Below are positions 35,146 to 45,379 of a DNA stretch of 64,000 bases, piece by piece (the first letter of the stretch is position 1; each line of letters opens with the position of its first letter). Source of the stretch: Cucumis sativus (taxonomy: Eukaryota; Streptophyta; Magnoliopsida; Cucurbitales; Cucurbitaceae); NCBI RefSeq assembly GCF_000004075.3, contig NC_026659.2:3162001-3226000 (forward strand), read 5' to 3'. Below the pieces are notes generated by a model. It saw only the letters and a list, made by a program, of their open reading frames with translations, was not told where the DNA came from and ran no database searches. The position numbers and the translations under genes were made by a program.

Positions 35146-35258
35146 GGCTCAGTTCAGCGGGGTAGTCGACATGCAAAGACGTTTCACTCATTCAAGGAAG
35201 AAAGAGGAAATTACTCTGCAATCCGGTCTGTTGAGCTTGAATTTTACTGAGTCGTCAC
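35146..35258 (-). ncRNA. snoRNA paralogue carrying the 25S domain V guide
   Basis: Minus strand, just downstream of the promoter and 64 nt upstream of the next snoRNA. It keeps TCAAGCTCAACAGACCGGA (guide to CTGTTGAGCTTGA at 35228-35240), the block TTGCATGTCGACTAC and the end AACTGAGCC, all shared with the snoRNA at 20.6 kb. The C box would be GTGACGA (35252-35258), one change from consensus, and the closing stem is only AGAT/ATCT with mismatches inside. It may be functional or beginning to decay. Confidence 0.55.
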
Positions 35259-35371
35259 GGCGATCTACTTCACTCGCTAGAAAATACAAAATGAAAAGCA
35301 TAAAGGAAGAAGAAGAAGAGGATTGGAAGAGAAAAGAGTTTGAGGAATGAAGGCTGTGTGTGATTGATTAG

Positions 35372-35397
35372 TTATATAGTGGAGGAGATTAGGGTTT
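35372..35397 (-). promoter_or_regulatory. Telo-box and TATA of the 35-kb snoRNA gene
   Basis: Minus strand: AAACCCTAA (35389-35397), then CTCCTCCA and CTATATAA (35372-35379). The first snoRNA box begins about 115 nt downstream. No site II core was seen within the next 80 nt upstream. Confidence 0.65.
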
Positions 35398-35459
35398 GTC
35401 CACAACATTGTAGGAAAATACGAGAATGACCCGCTCCTCTCTACTCTTTAGGATTCTCC

Positions 35460-37060
35460 AGAGATTTCGATTCCCCCATTATTTATTTTTTAAAACGGGA
35501 TTGTTATAAATAGAAAAAACCAATTTTGATATTTTATTACTTTTAAAATATTCTATATTATAAAAGAATATTCTCATTAGTTTTATATGCGTAGACTAAC
35601 ATCTCAACTAATTACATGAGACAATCCGACTATTCTCGTTAATTAGTTAAGATTACATTTGAAAAATGTATTTATAATAATGGACAAATAACAACTTATT
35701 AACAACCTATTAATTAACAAAAAAAAAGCTTAATAAAATTTGATTGTAGTTAGGACGATAGTACAATTTTCATGTGAATTGAATCGTGTTCATTTTTGTT
35801 TATAGAGATATTTTTTTAGTTGGATTCGACTGGGTGGGGACGGAGATGGAGAGAGTAGACTAGTTAGATTATTTGTGTCATGAACTTGGATATATGTAAA
35901 ATATCTACTAAATTATTTCCAAACAGATCAAGATTGGAATTAAATTGTGATACATATGGCTACAAAAGTAAAACTAAGAACTTGGTGCTGTGACAAAACA
36001 TGTAGTTGATAATTGAGTTTGCTAAAATAGATTGAAGAATATTATTAGGGAGGAGAGTTAAAGATCAAACAGTGTCATTTATATATCTGTTTATTAATAA
36101 TAAAGAATTATCTTCTCTTCACCTTCTTCATACTTCTTCCTTCTTCAATCTTCAATCACGACGCGATAATTGTCACGAAGGAGACTTGATGAATCAACCA
36201 TGATCACAAGTAGCTCCGATGAAGAACCAACAATGTCATGGGCATCTCTCTTTGACAACGAATTAAAAGTCTCAATTTGTTGAAAAATATATAAGATCAA
36301 AATGTTGAACAAAATACATTGTGGTGTTTGTGATGAACCACTATCAACTACGGTCTATTGGTGGATGAACCACTGCCAATTACAATGTCCAGAAAATGGC
36401 TAAGATGATGTCAATAGATAGGGCAGAGTCCAAATTTAGTTAACAAAAATTACCTCTTTTTGGCTCAAACCCATCCGAACAGACTGCTGCGGCAGAGCAC
36501 ACATGTGGTGACAGGGTTATTCTATTCCATCATCACCCACGCACTTTTGTCTCTCAACTTTCTTTAGTATATACCCTCTCACATCTTTTAAATCTCACAA
36601 CTTTGCTTATGAGCTTAAGTCCACGAGCCATTTCCAACACCTTCTTGAATCTCGTTGCTCTATCCGGGTGATAGATAGTATCATCCTTCAATTAGATATA
36701 GAAAAATCGATCATCCTAATTTATAAATGAAAGAGAAGGAAAAGATACCTCTGCTGAACCTGATCATTTCATCCATAGCAGTACATCCAGTTCCTCCAAC
36801 TTATTGAACTCGACCTTCTTGAGAGAACGCTTCCAAAAACACTTTTCCTTGCTATGACTACAAAGATAAGGAAATTGAGAGGGAAAAGGATTTACAGAGA
36901 ACTGTTTTTCTTTTGTAGAATTGTCGGTGAGAAAGAGACAGAGAGTATTTGATGTTTTAATTTTTTTCTTCTTCAAGTAGAGTGTTGATTCTAATGAATA
37001 ATAAAATAAATAAAAACAATATAATTAAATAAAATAAATATTTGAATATATATTATGAGA
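35460..37060. other. Spacer between two snoRNA loci
   Basis: AT-rich with no supported gene. A pyrimidine-rich patch at about 36.11-36.16 kb (CTTCTTCATACTTCTTCC) and a somewhat GC-richer patch near 36.47-36.56 kb stand out but encode nothing recognisable. Confidence 0.45.
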
Positions 37061-37080
37061 TGAAATGAAAACGAAAAATG

Positions 37081-37180
37081 AGGCCTCAGATCACAAAGAG
37101 TTTGTCAAATTATCATGATAAATGATCAAACGATGTTGGCAAATACATGAAATAATATCAATCATGATCATCACCGGCCT
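37081..37180 (-). pseudogene. Decayed copy of the 35.0-kb snoRNA
   Basis: Minus strand. AGGCC/GGCCT stem, C box GTGATGA (37168-37174) and D box CTGA (37086-37089) survive. The guide reads TTGCCAACATCGT, two changes from the 35-kb copy, and the D' box is TTGA. An insertion near the C box and a longer 3' half make it 20 nt longer. Alignment to the 35-kb copy is evident over the whole length, so this is a duplicate losing its guide rather than an independent gene; retargeting cannot be excluded. Confidence 0.65.
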
Positions 37181-37327
37181 GTGATCAAATTATATAGTAA
37201 CCATAATAATCACAAACAATGTAACAGAAACACATTGGGGGATCGATGGATCAAGAGAGAAGACTCTCTTCCTGCAACACAGTGAAGACACCCATGGCCA
37301 TATCATTATTTATTGAGCATTTATACA

Positions 37328-37440
37328 ATTATATAATGGAGGAGAAGGAGAAGGAGGAGGAGGAGGAGGAGGAGGAGAAGGGAGGAGGAAGAGGGAGGAG
37401 CTCAGAAGGATATTAATTAGTTGATGATGATTTAGGATTG
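37328..37440 (-). promoter_or_regulatory. Worn snoRNA promoter with GGA repeat expansion
   Basis: Minus strand: AATCCTAAATC where the 35-kb locus has AAACCCTAATC, a CTCCTCCTC-rich tract of about 50 bp (37336-37400), then CTCCTCCATTATATAATT where the 35-kb locus has CTCCTCCACTATATAACT. The telo-box is lost while the TATA is kept. Confidence 0.55.
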
Positions 37441-37988
37441 TGGGAGAGAGGTTCCTCTCATAATTTCCACAAAGAAAAGTCATCTTTTACGTCCAAAAAG
37501 TTCCAAAATTTCAAACTAAATTATAAGAAATTTCTATTTCGAGTGGTTGTGAGGTTTTCTTGACTCAATTATTGAGACAGAAGCACTCTCCTATTTGAAT
37601 TTGTTCTTCCAATTTCTTTCTAAGTACCTTTTTGGTAAACAATAATTCAAAACTAATATCTTCAATTTTAAAAAATTACAAAAAAAAAAAAAGAGATAAT
37701 TTTTAAGGGTGTAAAGAGTTTTGGGATGGATTTTAAAAAGATATTTTTAGGACAAATTAACTCGAAAAAGTTTATATTGTCCTTAGGTTAAAAAAACCTC
37801 TAAAATTCAACTTTTTCTATTCTTCTCATCTTCCTTCTCCTTCATTTTCGGCTTTCTCCTCCCTTGCTCTCTTCTTCTGAGCAAAATGCAGCGACTTCAA
37901 CTCTTCTCATTTTTCGGTCGCCGTCGTCGTCGTCTCCTTCACCTATTACATCTTCATTTATTGATTTTTTCTTCAATTTTTTTTTAAA

Positions 37989-38336
37989 TTATTGTTGACA
38001 TGTGAAACAAGTTGGATTTTGATAAACTATTTGTATTCCCCTTAGACCCAAATGTGGAAATTGCAGTGTTAGTGACCTATGCCCATATGCATTCAAGGAG
38101 TCTTCAAGCTCATCTCCCAAATTAAATGATTCAAGTTCTAACAAAAAGTTGTGATCATCATTCTGATATGAATGAATATATTTACTAGTCCTACATTTTT
38201 CTCCAAGTTTTTGGTTTTCTATCTTTTTTTTTTTTGTTTTTCTGGCACCATAATGGTTTACAGATTTAGAGGTTTCATTATGGTTTCTATCGCCAAGTGT
38301 TGAATAGATAGATAGGTGGATACTGAAGGATCTCAA
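37989..38336 (-). other. Exon-like open stretch inside the TIR element
   Basis: Open for about 115 codons on the minus strand. The part from EKCRTSKYIHSYQNDDHNF through LELESFNLGDELEDSLNAYG to LTLQFPHLGLRG has balanced, protein-like composition, unlike the AT-rich surroundings. It may be the last exon of the gene piece also seen at 39.4-39.7 kb. Product not recognised. Confidence 0.35.
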
Positions 38337-39387
38337 TTGGCCAATGCGTGTTGTGTAGAAAGAACCTTGTTATTGATGTTATAATGTAATGTATTGATGT
38401 TCTTGGTACGAGTTTTACATTATACCATAATTTCATCATCATTATTGTTGACTAATTCTTCATGAAACTGTTTTATAATGGAATTCAACCCCTAATTGTT
38501 AGAATTTTATAGACTTTTGTTCTAATGTTTTATCTCACACGTATCTGTCATGTTTCAAAATTATACTAGGAGTTTCAAAATGAAATTGCTACCCTTCATA
38601 AACTATTTAGAGTGATTCTATGCATGTTTAGTAAGTTTATTAAATCTTTATGTTTTATCTCACAACTTGACATAAATGGAAAAAATGAAGGTGTTCATGT
38701 TTTATAGCCTAGATCAATAACTTCTCAGTCATTTGTATTTACTGTGTACCAATAATTTATCAGCTTGACATAACCACTATGTACCAATAAAATACATTTC
38801 ATGTTTGACAGTGTGTGAGTTAGAGAAATTTTTTTGAATCCAGTAGTTGATGTATCCATAGAAGGGAAATATATAAGTGCTACAGATAACTCGGACAGGG
38901 TAAAAAGGAAGGCGTTGTTGATGGTTCTGCATATTGATCATTCGTGACTAACTATTGTAGGAACACTGGTTGAAGAGAAAGAAGAAATCACAAGGATAGG
39001 TTGGAATAATGTGCCTTATAATTTTATAACATTGAAAGTATAAAAGAGAAACTAGAAACTATTTAGTGCTATGGATTAATAGAAGGCCCTAGTGGAAGAT
39101 GGTTACGTGTAAACCTAATGTAGATACATAAAAACATTGTAATATTAAATATTAAAGCTTACAATCCCTTTCCCCACTAATAGTAAAACTGCAATGTCTA
39201 AGCTTGTCAAAGTAGAGTCATTCCCTTATTGTCTCCCCCTCAAGAAATGTAATATCAAAAAGCTTTGCAACAATTAAAAGAATCACTATAAATACACATT
39301 AATTGATACAACTCACTAGGACAGAATAAAGAGCATCAATGGAAAACAAGTAATTATAATAGACAAAACAACAAAAGAAAAATAAAA

Positions 39388-39696
39388 TCAGGAGAACGGG
39401 AAAAAGTTAGAAAGCAACATAAAGGTTTTACGCAGAGCATTCCTTGGAGATTTCCTTGTTGCACCCCCATCACATCTGAGTATTCCAATTTCTTTGGATT
39501 GTGTCTTTGCTGGAAGAGAAACAAATAAAGGACCATCTTTAAAGTCAATTCCCCTAGGACACAATATTGAAATCATTCCAAGAAGGCCTTCGTAAAAGAG
39601 CACTTTGCACTCCTCAGATTTGTAAAATGAATAATTTTGAAGATCTAAAAGAGACAGTTTGCACTCTTCAAATTCGAAAAAACTTTCGTGTTGGAG
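39388..39696 (-). other. Exon-like gene fragment inside the TIR element
   Basis: An open stretch starts exactly after a good acceptor (TTCCATAG|CTCC). It encodes a coherent segment: HESFFEFEECKLSLLDLQ, FYKSEECKVLFYEGLLGMIS, ILCPRGIDFKDGPLFVSLP, EIGILRCDGGATRKSPRN. The composition is that of a conserved protein. I do not recognise the family. It is probably host sequence captured by the transposon, or part of an unannotated gene in which the element's ends serve as flanks. Confidence 0.45.
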
Positions 39697-40734
39697 CTAT
39701 GGAATACAAAAACAATCCTGGACAGAATCAACTCAGCTAGTTAGCATCATTAGATCATTACAAAATATATTATACATTCTAGAACAAGAAGTACAGATGT
39801 CATTGTGGCTAACCATTTCACTTCTTACCTCTTAAAAAGTGCTACATCCCAACTCTAAAAACCAAGTAAAAATATTCCTAAAAAGTGTCTAAGTCATATT
39901 TTGATTCTCAAAACAACCTAAAAAGTTCATAAGTATCACTTTAACTCTTAAACCAACCTAAAAATATATACAAAAACTAAATTAACATTATACATCACTT
40001 ACTTTTTTAATGATCAACTTCATATTTTTTGTAGCGTGAACTTGAGATTTTATGACCAATAACGAACTTTCTCTAAATCTTACAAAAGAGATAAAAAAAA
40101 TAAAAAAAGACAATCTTAATAGATCTATATAGCTTGTAATTTGATAACACAATCTTTTTTTGGCTAAGATGATCTTGATTGAAGAAATAGTAATTTACAA
40201 TTTGATTCATACGACACAAGAAACTTGCGATTTTCAAGTATGTAACATGAATCTCACACTTTCAATTTTTCTGAAACTGACTAAATTGTAGATATTTGAT
40301 ACTAGGAGGTAAGAGATCAACTTGTCCCATTAATCTCCAAAAAAGTATCAGTCCAATTAAGATATCTACAAAATAAAAAGTAAATGCAAGAACAATATGA
40401 GAAAAATCTCCATATGTTGTGTAATTTAGTCAATATATAAAGAAAGCTTTATGAGATATAACATGCCCAATGGCCAAACTAGTTTACACCTAAACCAAAT
40501 ATGAATATATATGAATATTAGATTTAAAATAAACAAAACAAGAGGAAATTTGTGGACAAAGGTAGTTTAGAGGTTCCAAAAGAAAAAGTGGTTTAGAAAA
40601 CTCATTCACTTTTACTTGTTGTTAGGTAAAGAGAAGCAGAAATTAGGATTCATATTCGTGTATACCGGTTGCTAGTTGCATATAAAATGAAAAAATGTTT
40701 CTTAAAGTAAAATAGAAAGAAAAAAAATACTCAC

Positions 40735-40806
40735 AAGAGTTGTGCGAAAATCTTTATAAACCTCACTATCATCGTCGTTTGAAGCCACATCATCATTGAT
40801 TGAAGC
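40735..40806 (-). other. Exon-like stretch with donor site, next to the right TIR
   Basis: Minus strand frame SINDDVASNDDDSEVYKDF followed by RTTL ends at a perfect donor, CTT|GTGAGT. The acidic composition and precise donor suggest the end of an exon that once fed the exon-like stretch at 39.7 kb. Short, so evidence is limited. Confidence 0.35.
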
Positions 40807-41154
40807 TTGTCATCACCATCCAAAGCCTTTCGTCAAAGTCACATGTGCACGAGAGATTTTGAGAATGGAAAACATGAAGATGGAGGAAGGGGAAGAAAAA
40901 AGACCTTCTTTCTCCTAAGGGTAATTTGGATATTTCACCACCTTATTCGTCCTAAAACTCTACCTTTTAAAAAACCATCCCAAAACTCTTTCACCCCCAA
41001 AATTTTGTCCTATTTTTGGTAATTTTCCACGAAATTGGTAGATAACTTATTGCTTCATTTTCTTATTATAATTCAAAACAGCCCTTTTTCATTTTCTTTT
41101 TCAATTAATAGTTTAATAAATTACTTTTTACTTTTAAAAAAATCACGATATTCC

Positions 41155-41300
41155 TTGCTTATTTTCATATATACCAACAAAATTTGAAACTATTTACAAA
41201 TATAACAAATTTATCAAATTCTCTATAGTTTAAGTATATGTGCTTTTTTCCTTCAATTTTGTGGTATATGTAAAAATAGTTTATCAAAACTTTTTTCTTA
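41155..41300. mobile_element. Degraded small TIR element (same family as 49.6 kb)
   Basis: Arms CTATTTACAAATATAACAAATTT and, inverted, a TTTGTGGTATATGTAAAAATAG segment face each other around a CTCTATAG core. Strongly worn. Confidence 0.35.
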
Positions 41301-42678
41301 TTCATAAATTTCTTTCTATTTTCTATATTTTAATTTTGAATGAATGAGATTTTATTTATATTATAATATTCCTAATTTCAAATTTTAACTTAAACCAGAA
41401 AAAAGAAGAATGGTCAAAAAATAAAAAATTTGACAAAATATTTTCAATATATAGTAAAAAGTTTGAATTCTATTAATAATAAAAATTGTTGGACATTGTT
41501 CCAATTTTTTATTATTTGAAATTCTGTGGTAACTCTCTTACGGAATGTTTCTTTTTTCTTTTTTTTGATTAATTTCATTCAAATAACTATATATAGTTAA
41601 ATTAAAAAATGACTAAATATCAAGAAACATTGAAGATTTATTATGATTTTGACAATTGGACTAAATAATTGGTAGATTAATGAATGAACTAATAATCAAT
41701 TAAATTATAGATAATGTTGCATTTTTTCCCATAAGTTTCTTTTTTAATGCTTACCATAAGTTTAAGGAAGGAGAAAAAAAAAAGGCCAATAATGTTAATT
41801 AAGTCAAAGTAATTAAACTTTTTAGTATAATACTTACGTCCAATTAAACAAATTTAACAAAACTTTTTGGTAATAAGTAATTTTGTAGAGATTCAAATTT
41901 TGGAGTCCACTTATCATTTTCCTTTTAGGGGTATTTTATTTTCTTGACATATATTACTCCTTAATTCTAAATAAATCAAAGCCAATACAATTTAATTAGT
42001 TTTGAATGAAATATCATTGAGACATCAAAGTCTTTTTTGGCTGCGGCTGTAGTTTTCATTCTAATCACCACTCAATAGGAAAGAATCATCGTTAGGATTG
42101 ATTTTGCCACCGTCTGTTTTATAACGTTCATGTTTATTCTTTCTATTTCTCATTTTTCTAAAAAGAAAATTACGAGGAATAGTGTGAATATGTTTGAGAA
42201 TATATTATTTTTAAATTAATATATTATTTTTATCTTCCAAATTTAAATTGTGAATATGTTTATTTAAATATTTTCTAAATTTTAAGTTTCAAATTTCAAA
42301 ATTTGCAACATGACTATGTTTATATTTTATTTTAAATTAAAATTTATTATTTTTAGTATCACTAAAATTAAAATTAATTAGAATTTTACCTCATATAATT
42401 TTTAAACTAAGATTATGTTATCTTTAATATTTTACAATTATCACTTTTATATAATAATATAATTGATTAGTGGAATTTGAATTAACAATGTTGAGCAGAA
42501 ATGAATGGAATGAAAAATAATATTTCAAATCAAGTTTTAAACAACATATGATTAATATAATTGTTGTATTATAGTGATTTATATGTATTAATAATGTTAA
42601 TGTAACAAGAAATGAATATAATTTTTTTTTTGTTTATGTTCTCTTCAAAACAGGGAACAAGAAAATTATCGAACACAA

Positions 42679-42719
42679 TTTCGTTTCTTGTTTTTTTTTA
42701 AAAAAAAAGAAACGAGAAA
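42679..42719. repeat. Imperfect palindrome TTTCGTTTCT... / ...AGAAACGAGAAA
   Basis: Arms of about 20 nt, nine T then nine A at the centre. It sits in an A-rich GAAACA-type repeat like the one at 33.5 kb. The remaining DNA of 41.3-43.5 kb is AT-rich without genes; a TATAATAATCGTTATATTATAA patch (described from 43057) may be another small element. Confidence 0.5.
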
Positions 42720-43513
42720 ATATGAAACAAAAAAGAGAAACGTTATCAAATGGTTTGGTTATGGTGGAACTTAATTGAGGTAAAGGTTAGTTACGATGTG
42801 AATGCAATTTTTAAAATTAAAACTACCTGACCAATAATTTGATTTAAAATAAAGTTCTTTTTTTTTCTTACTTAAATAAACAAAAGTTTATTAAACAATT
42901 TAGAAAAGCATAAAACAAATGTTAAATTCACATCCCTTGCAAATATTTAAAAGGTTGATTTATGAAACGAGGCAAAAAAAAAAACGGTTAGTTTTATAAT
43001 TTTAATAAAAGACTAAGAGTGTGTTTGAGAAAAGAAGTGATTCATGGAAGAGTTAGTTTTATAATAATCGTTATATTATAATAAAATAGTGTTATAGTAT
43101 GCGTTTGAAAAAAGATTATAATAGATAAAGTTGTGATAGTATGTGTTGAGAGGAGGACCGATAAAAGAGGAAAATGAAGTAGGTTTTCCATAATCGTCCA
43201 CTCCCCAATAGTTGTAGGGCAAGTATGGCACTGCCAAAAGACCACGCACCCTCTACATCCATGCCATTACCTCAAAGGTGCACGATCATATACATGGGTA
43301 GAATGACAATAATGTATTAGATCATCCAAATTAATAACCAAACCAAAACCAAAGAATAATATATAAATTTCCCCAATAACGATACATATATTATTGATAC
43401 AAGTTACAATAAAATGAATTATTCCCCATCAATTTGATACAATATGAAATCATAATCCTCTTTGATCTTCATAAATTAAATTAACCGCAATTTAAACTTA
43501 ATTCATGTTTTCT

Positions 43514-45304
43514 TCAAAGCCCAGCAGTGAATGGGACTCCAGTTCCTGGCAACCATGAGTTCCCAGCAATAAAACTCCCAACAGTGAATTTAGCTGCTTC
43601 ACTTGCACTTGTTATCACTCTATAACCCTTCCATTTCACTCTATTAGCAGTTGAAGAACCAGGCCCAGAATTCTTGAACTCTCCATAATACAATGTATTC
43701 AATGCAAAATTACCACTCCATTCCAACCACCCTGCTGGATTCACCAAGCTATCCATGAAGCTTTGCAAGTAAACCGTTCTCGAGTACTCCTTCCATGGCC
43801 TACCCAAATACGTTCTAACCGACTTGATAACCGGTTTTAGGTCGTCTGTAGCCATCACTCTCGAGTTGTGGATTGAGATCCCTGTGTTTTGGTTTGGGTC
43901 GGTTCGGCCTTGGGCTGTGACAACGCATTGTTGCCCTTGCATTGGTTTTCTTGCGTAGATCATGCAGTTTTGGAGAACTACGGCTGAGTTGCCGAAAATG
44001 AAATCAACTGTGCCGTATATGTAGCATTCTCTGTAGAATTGTCTTTGTGAATGGACGTAGAGAGTGTCTTGGTATCCTTCAAAGCCGCACCGGAAGAAGA
44101 CTGAGAGATCGGCGCCTGACCGAAGGGCGACCGCTTGGTGGTTTTGGGGTCCGGCGGTGTTGCGGAATGTGATCCCACGAGCAATGAAACGTTCACCGGT
44201 CACAGCTGAAGAAAGTCACAAAATATCTTAAAAGGTTATTATGTATATATTTTGTTAGCAAACTATTTTGAAGATTTATTAAAAATAAAGACTAGAAATA
44301 TTTTGAAGTAGAGATCAAGAACCAAAATAGATTGAAACTAAATGAAAACCCTAAAATCTTGGGACCAAAATGATATGTTAATCAAAGTTTTAAGTTTTGA
44401 AAAGAAAAAATGAGGGGGAGAAAATAAACTCACCAACAGTAGCAGAGTTGAAAGTAGTAGAACCACCACCAACACTTCTACTCCCAGTAATAATTGTATA
44501 TTTCAATCCATCTCCAACAAGCATCAAATTCTTCACTTTTATCACTACATTCTCCTTATAGACTCCTTTCTTTACACGTATCACAAATCTCCCACTCCCT
44601 TTCCTCTTCCCCGCCGCATCCACTGCTGCTTGCACAGTCTTATAATTTCCTGACCCGTCCTGCGCCACCACCAAATCTGCCTTAGGCTCCGCTGCCTGCA
44701 ACAACCGTCGGTCGCCACCATGAAGCCACTTCGGAAATCCTTCATCACTCGTATTCCCCTCATCGCTCTCAGAACAATTATTCATAGCCAAACTATTACT
44801 TATAAGTTTTGTGATATTATTGTTCTCCAAAAAAGGGAAGACTACGCCGTAATCTTTGATCCCGAGGTCAACGAACCCAGCACGACACGTGTGGAGGTTG
44901 GTCAAGGCGGAGCTGAGCCATGTTTGGATATCAAAGTTAGAGCAATTTTTGTCGGAGAAGGTTTTGTTGAGGTGGAGGATTGTGGTTTGGTAAAGCTCCA
45001 AACAGTCAGCCCATGCAGCTCTTTCTTTCTTGTTGCGGCATTTTTGGCCCAAGGCTTTTGTGAGGGTTTCGGTTTTCATAGCTCTTTCCATGGCGATTTT
45101 GAGAGCTGCTTTTTTGATATCTAAGAGATTTCTGGGGTCGAATTCACCGTTATTGAAGAAGTGTTTGCATACGTCGGGATATGGGGTTCGGCTGCACCAT
45201 AACTCGATGGCTTTGTTGTTAGTTTTGGTTGAGAAAGGTAGGGAACTTGATGAGAGGATGAACATAGAAAAAAGAATGATGGAAAAATGAAGCTTTTGAG
45301 CCAT
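43514..45304 (-). CDS. Pectinesterase with inhibitor pro-domain (type I PME)
   Basis: Two exons, 45304-44434 and 44205-43514, join in phase 1 to 520 residues. Residues 1-25 are a signal peptide. A PMEI-like pro-domain follows with Cys pairs (WCSRTPYPDVCKHF, CLELYQTTI, ALTNLHTC), then the processing site RRLL at 199-202, and the catalytic CE8 domain. Marks of activity are all present: GVYKENV, QAVALR, QDTLY, DFIFGN and LGRPWKEYSRTV, which hold the two catalytic Asp, the Gln of the oxyanion hole and the binding Arg/Trp. The enzyme removes methyl esters from cell-wall homogalacturonan; the pro-domain is cut in the Golgi. The single intron is where many PME genes have one. TATA (TTATAAAT) lies at 45362-45370, 60 nt before the ATG. 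Nothing is broken. Confidence 0.95.
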
Positions 45305-45379
45305 CTTTTCTTTTGTTTTTTGATATTTTGAGTGTTTTTGGTTGATGGGTTTTTTTGGGTCATTTATAAGGGAATGCTA

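Larger units (their letters stand above)
37640..41065. mobile_element. Non-autonomous DNA transposon with long terminal inverted repeats (MULE-like)
   Basis: The left end (from about 37640, with GTGTAAAGAGTTTTGGGATGG at 37710-37730) is repeated inverted at the right end (its reverse complement has GTGAAAGAGTTTTGGGATGG at about 40970-40990). Similarity runs over some 130-180 bp on each side, including TTTTTAGGACAAAT against TTTTAGGACGAAT and TTGTCCTTAGG against TTACCCTTAGG. No transposase frame lies inside, so the element is non-autonomous. Length about 3.4 kb and long TIRs suggest the Mutator superfamily, but I found no target-site duplication. It carries three exon-like stretches on the minus strand, listed separately. 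Confidence 0.55.

Noticed and set aside
36050-36400. Possible LTR fragment (pyrimidine-rich patch and TTATTAATAATAAAG)
   Set aside because: No primer-binding site, no paired copy and no internal coding sequence; evidence is composition only.
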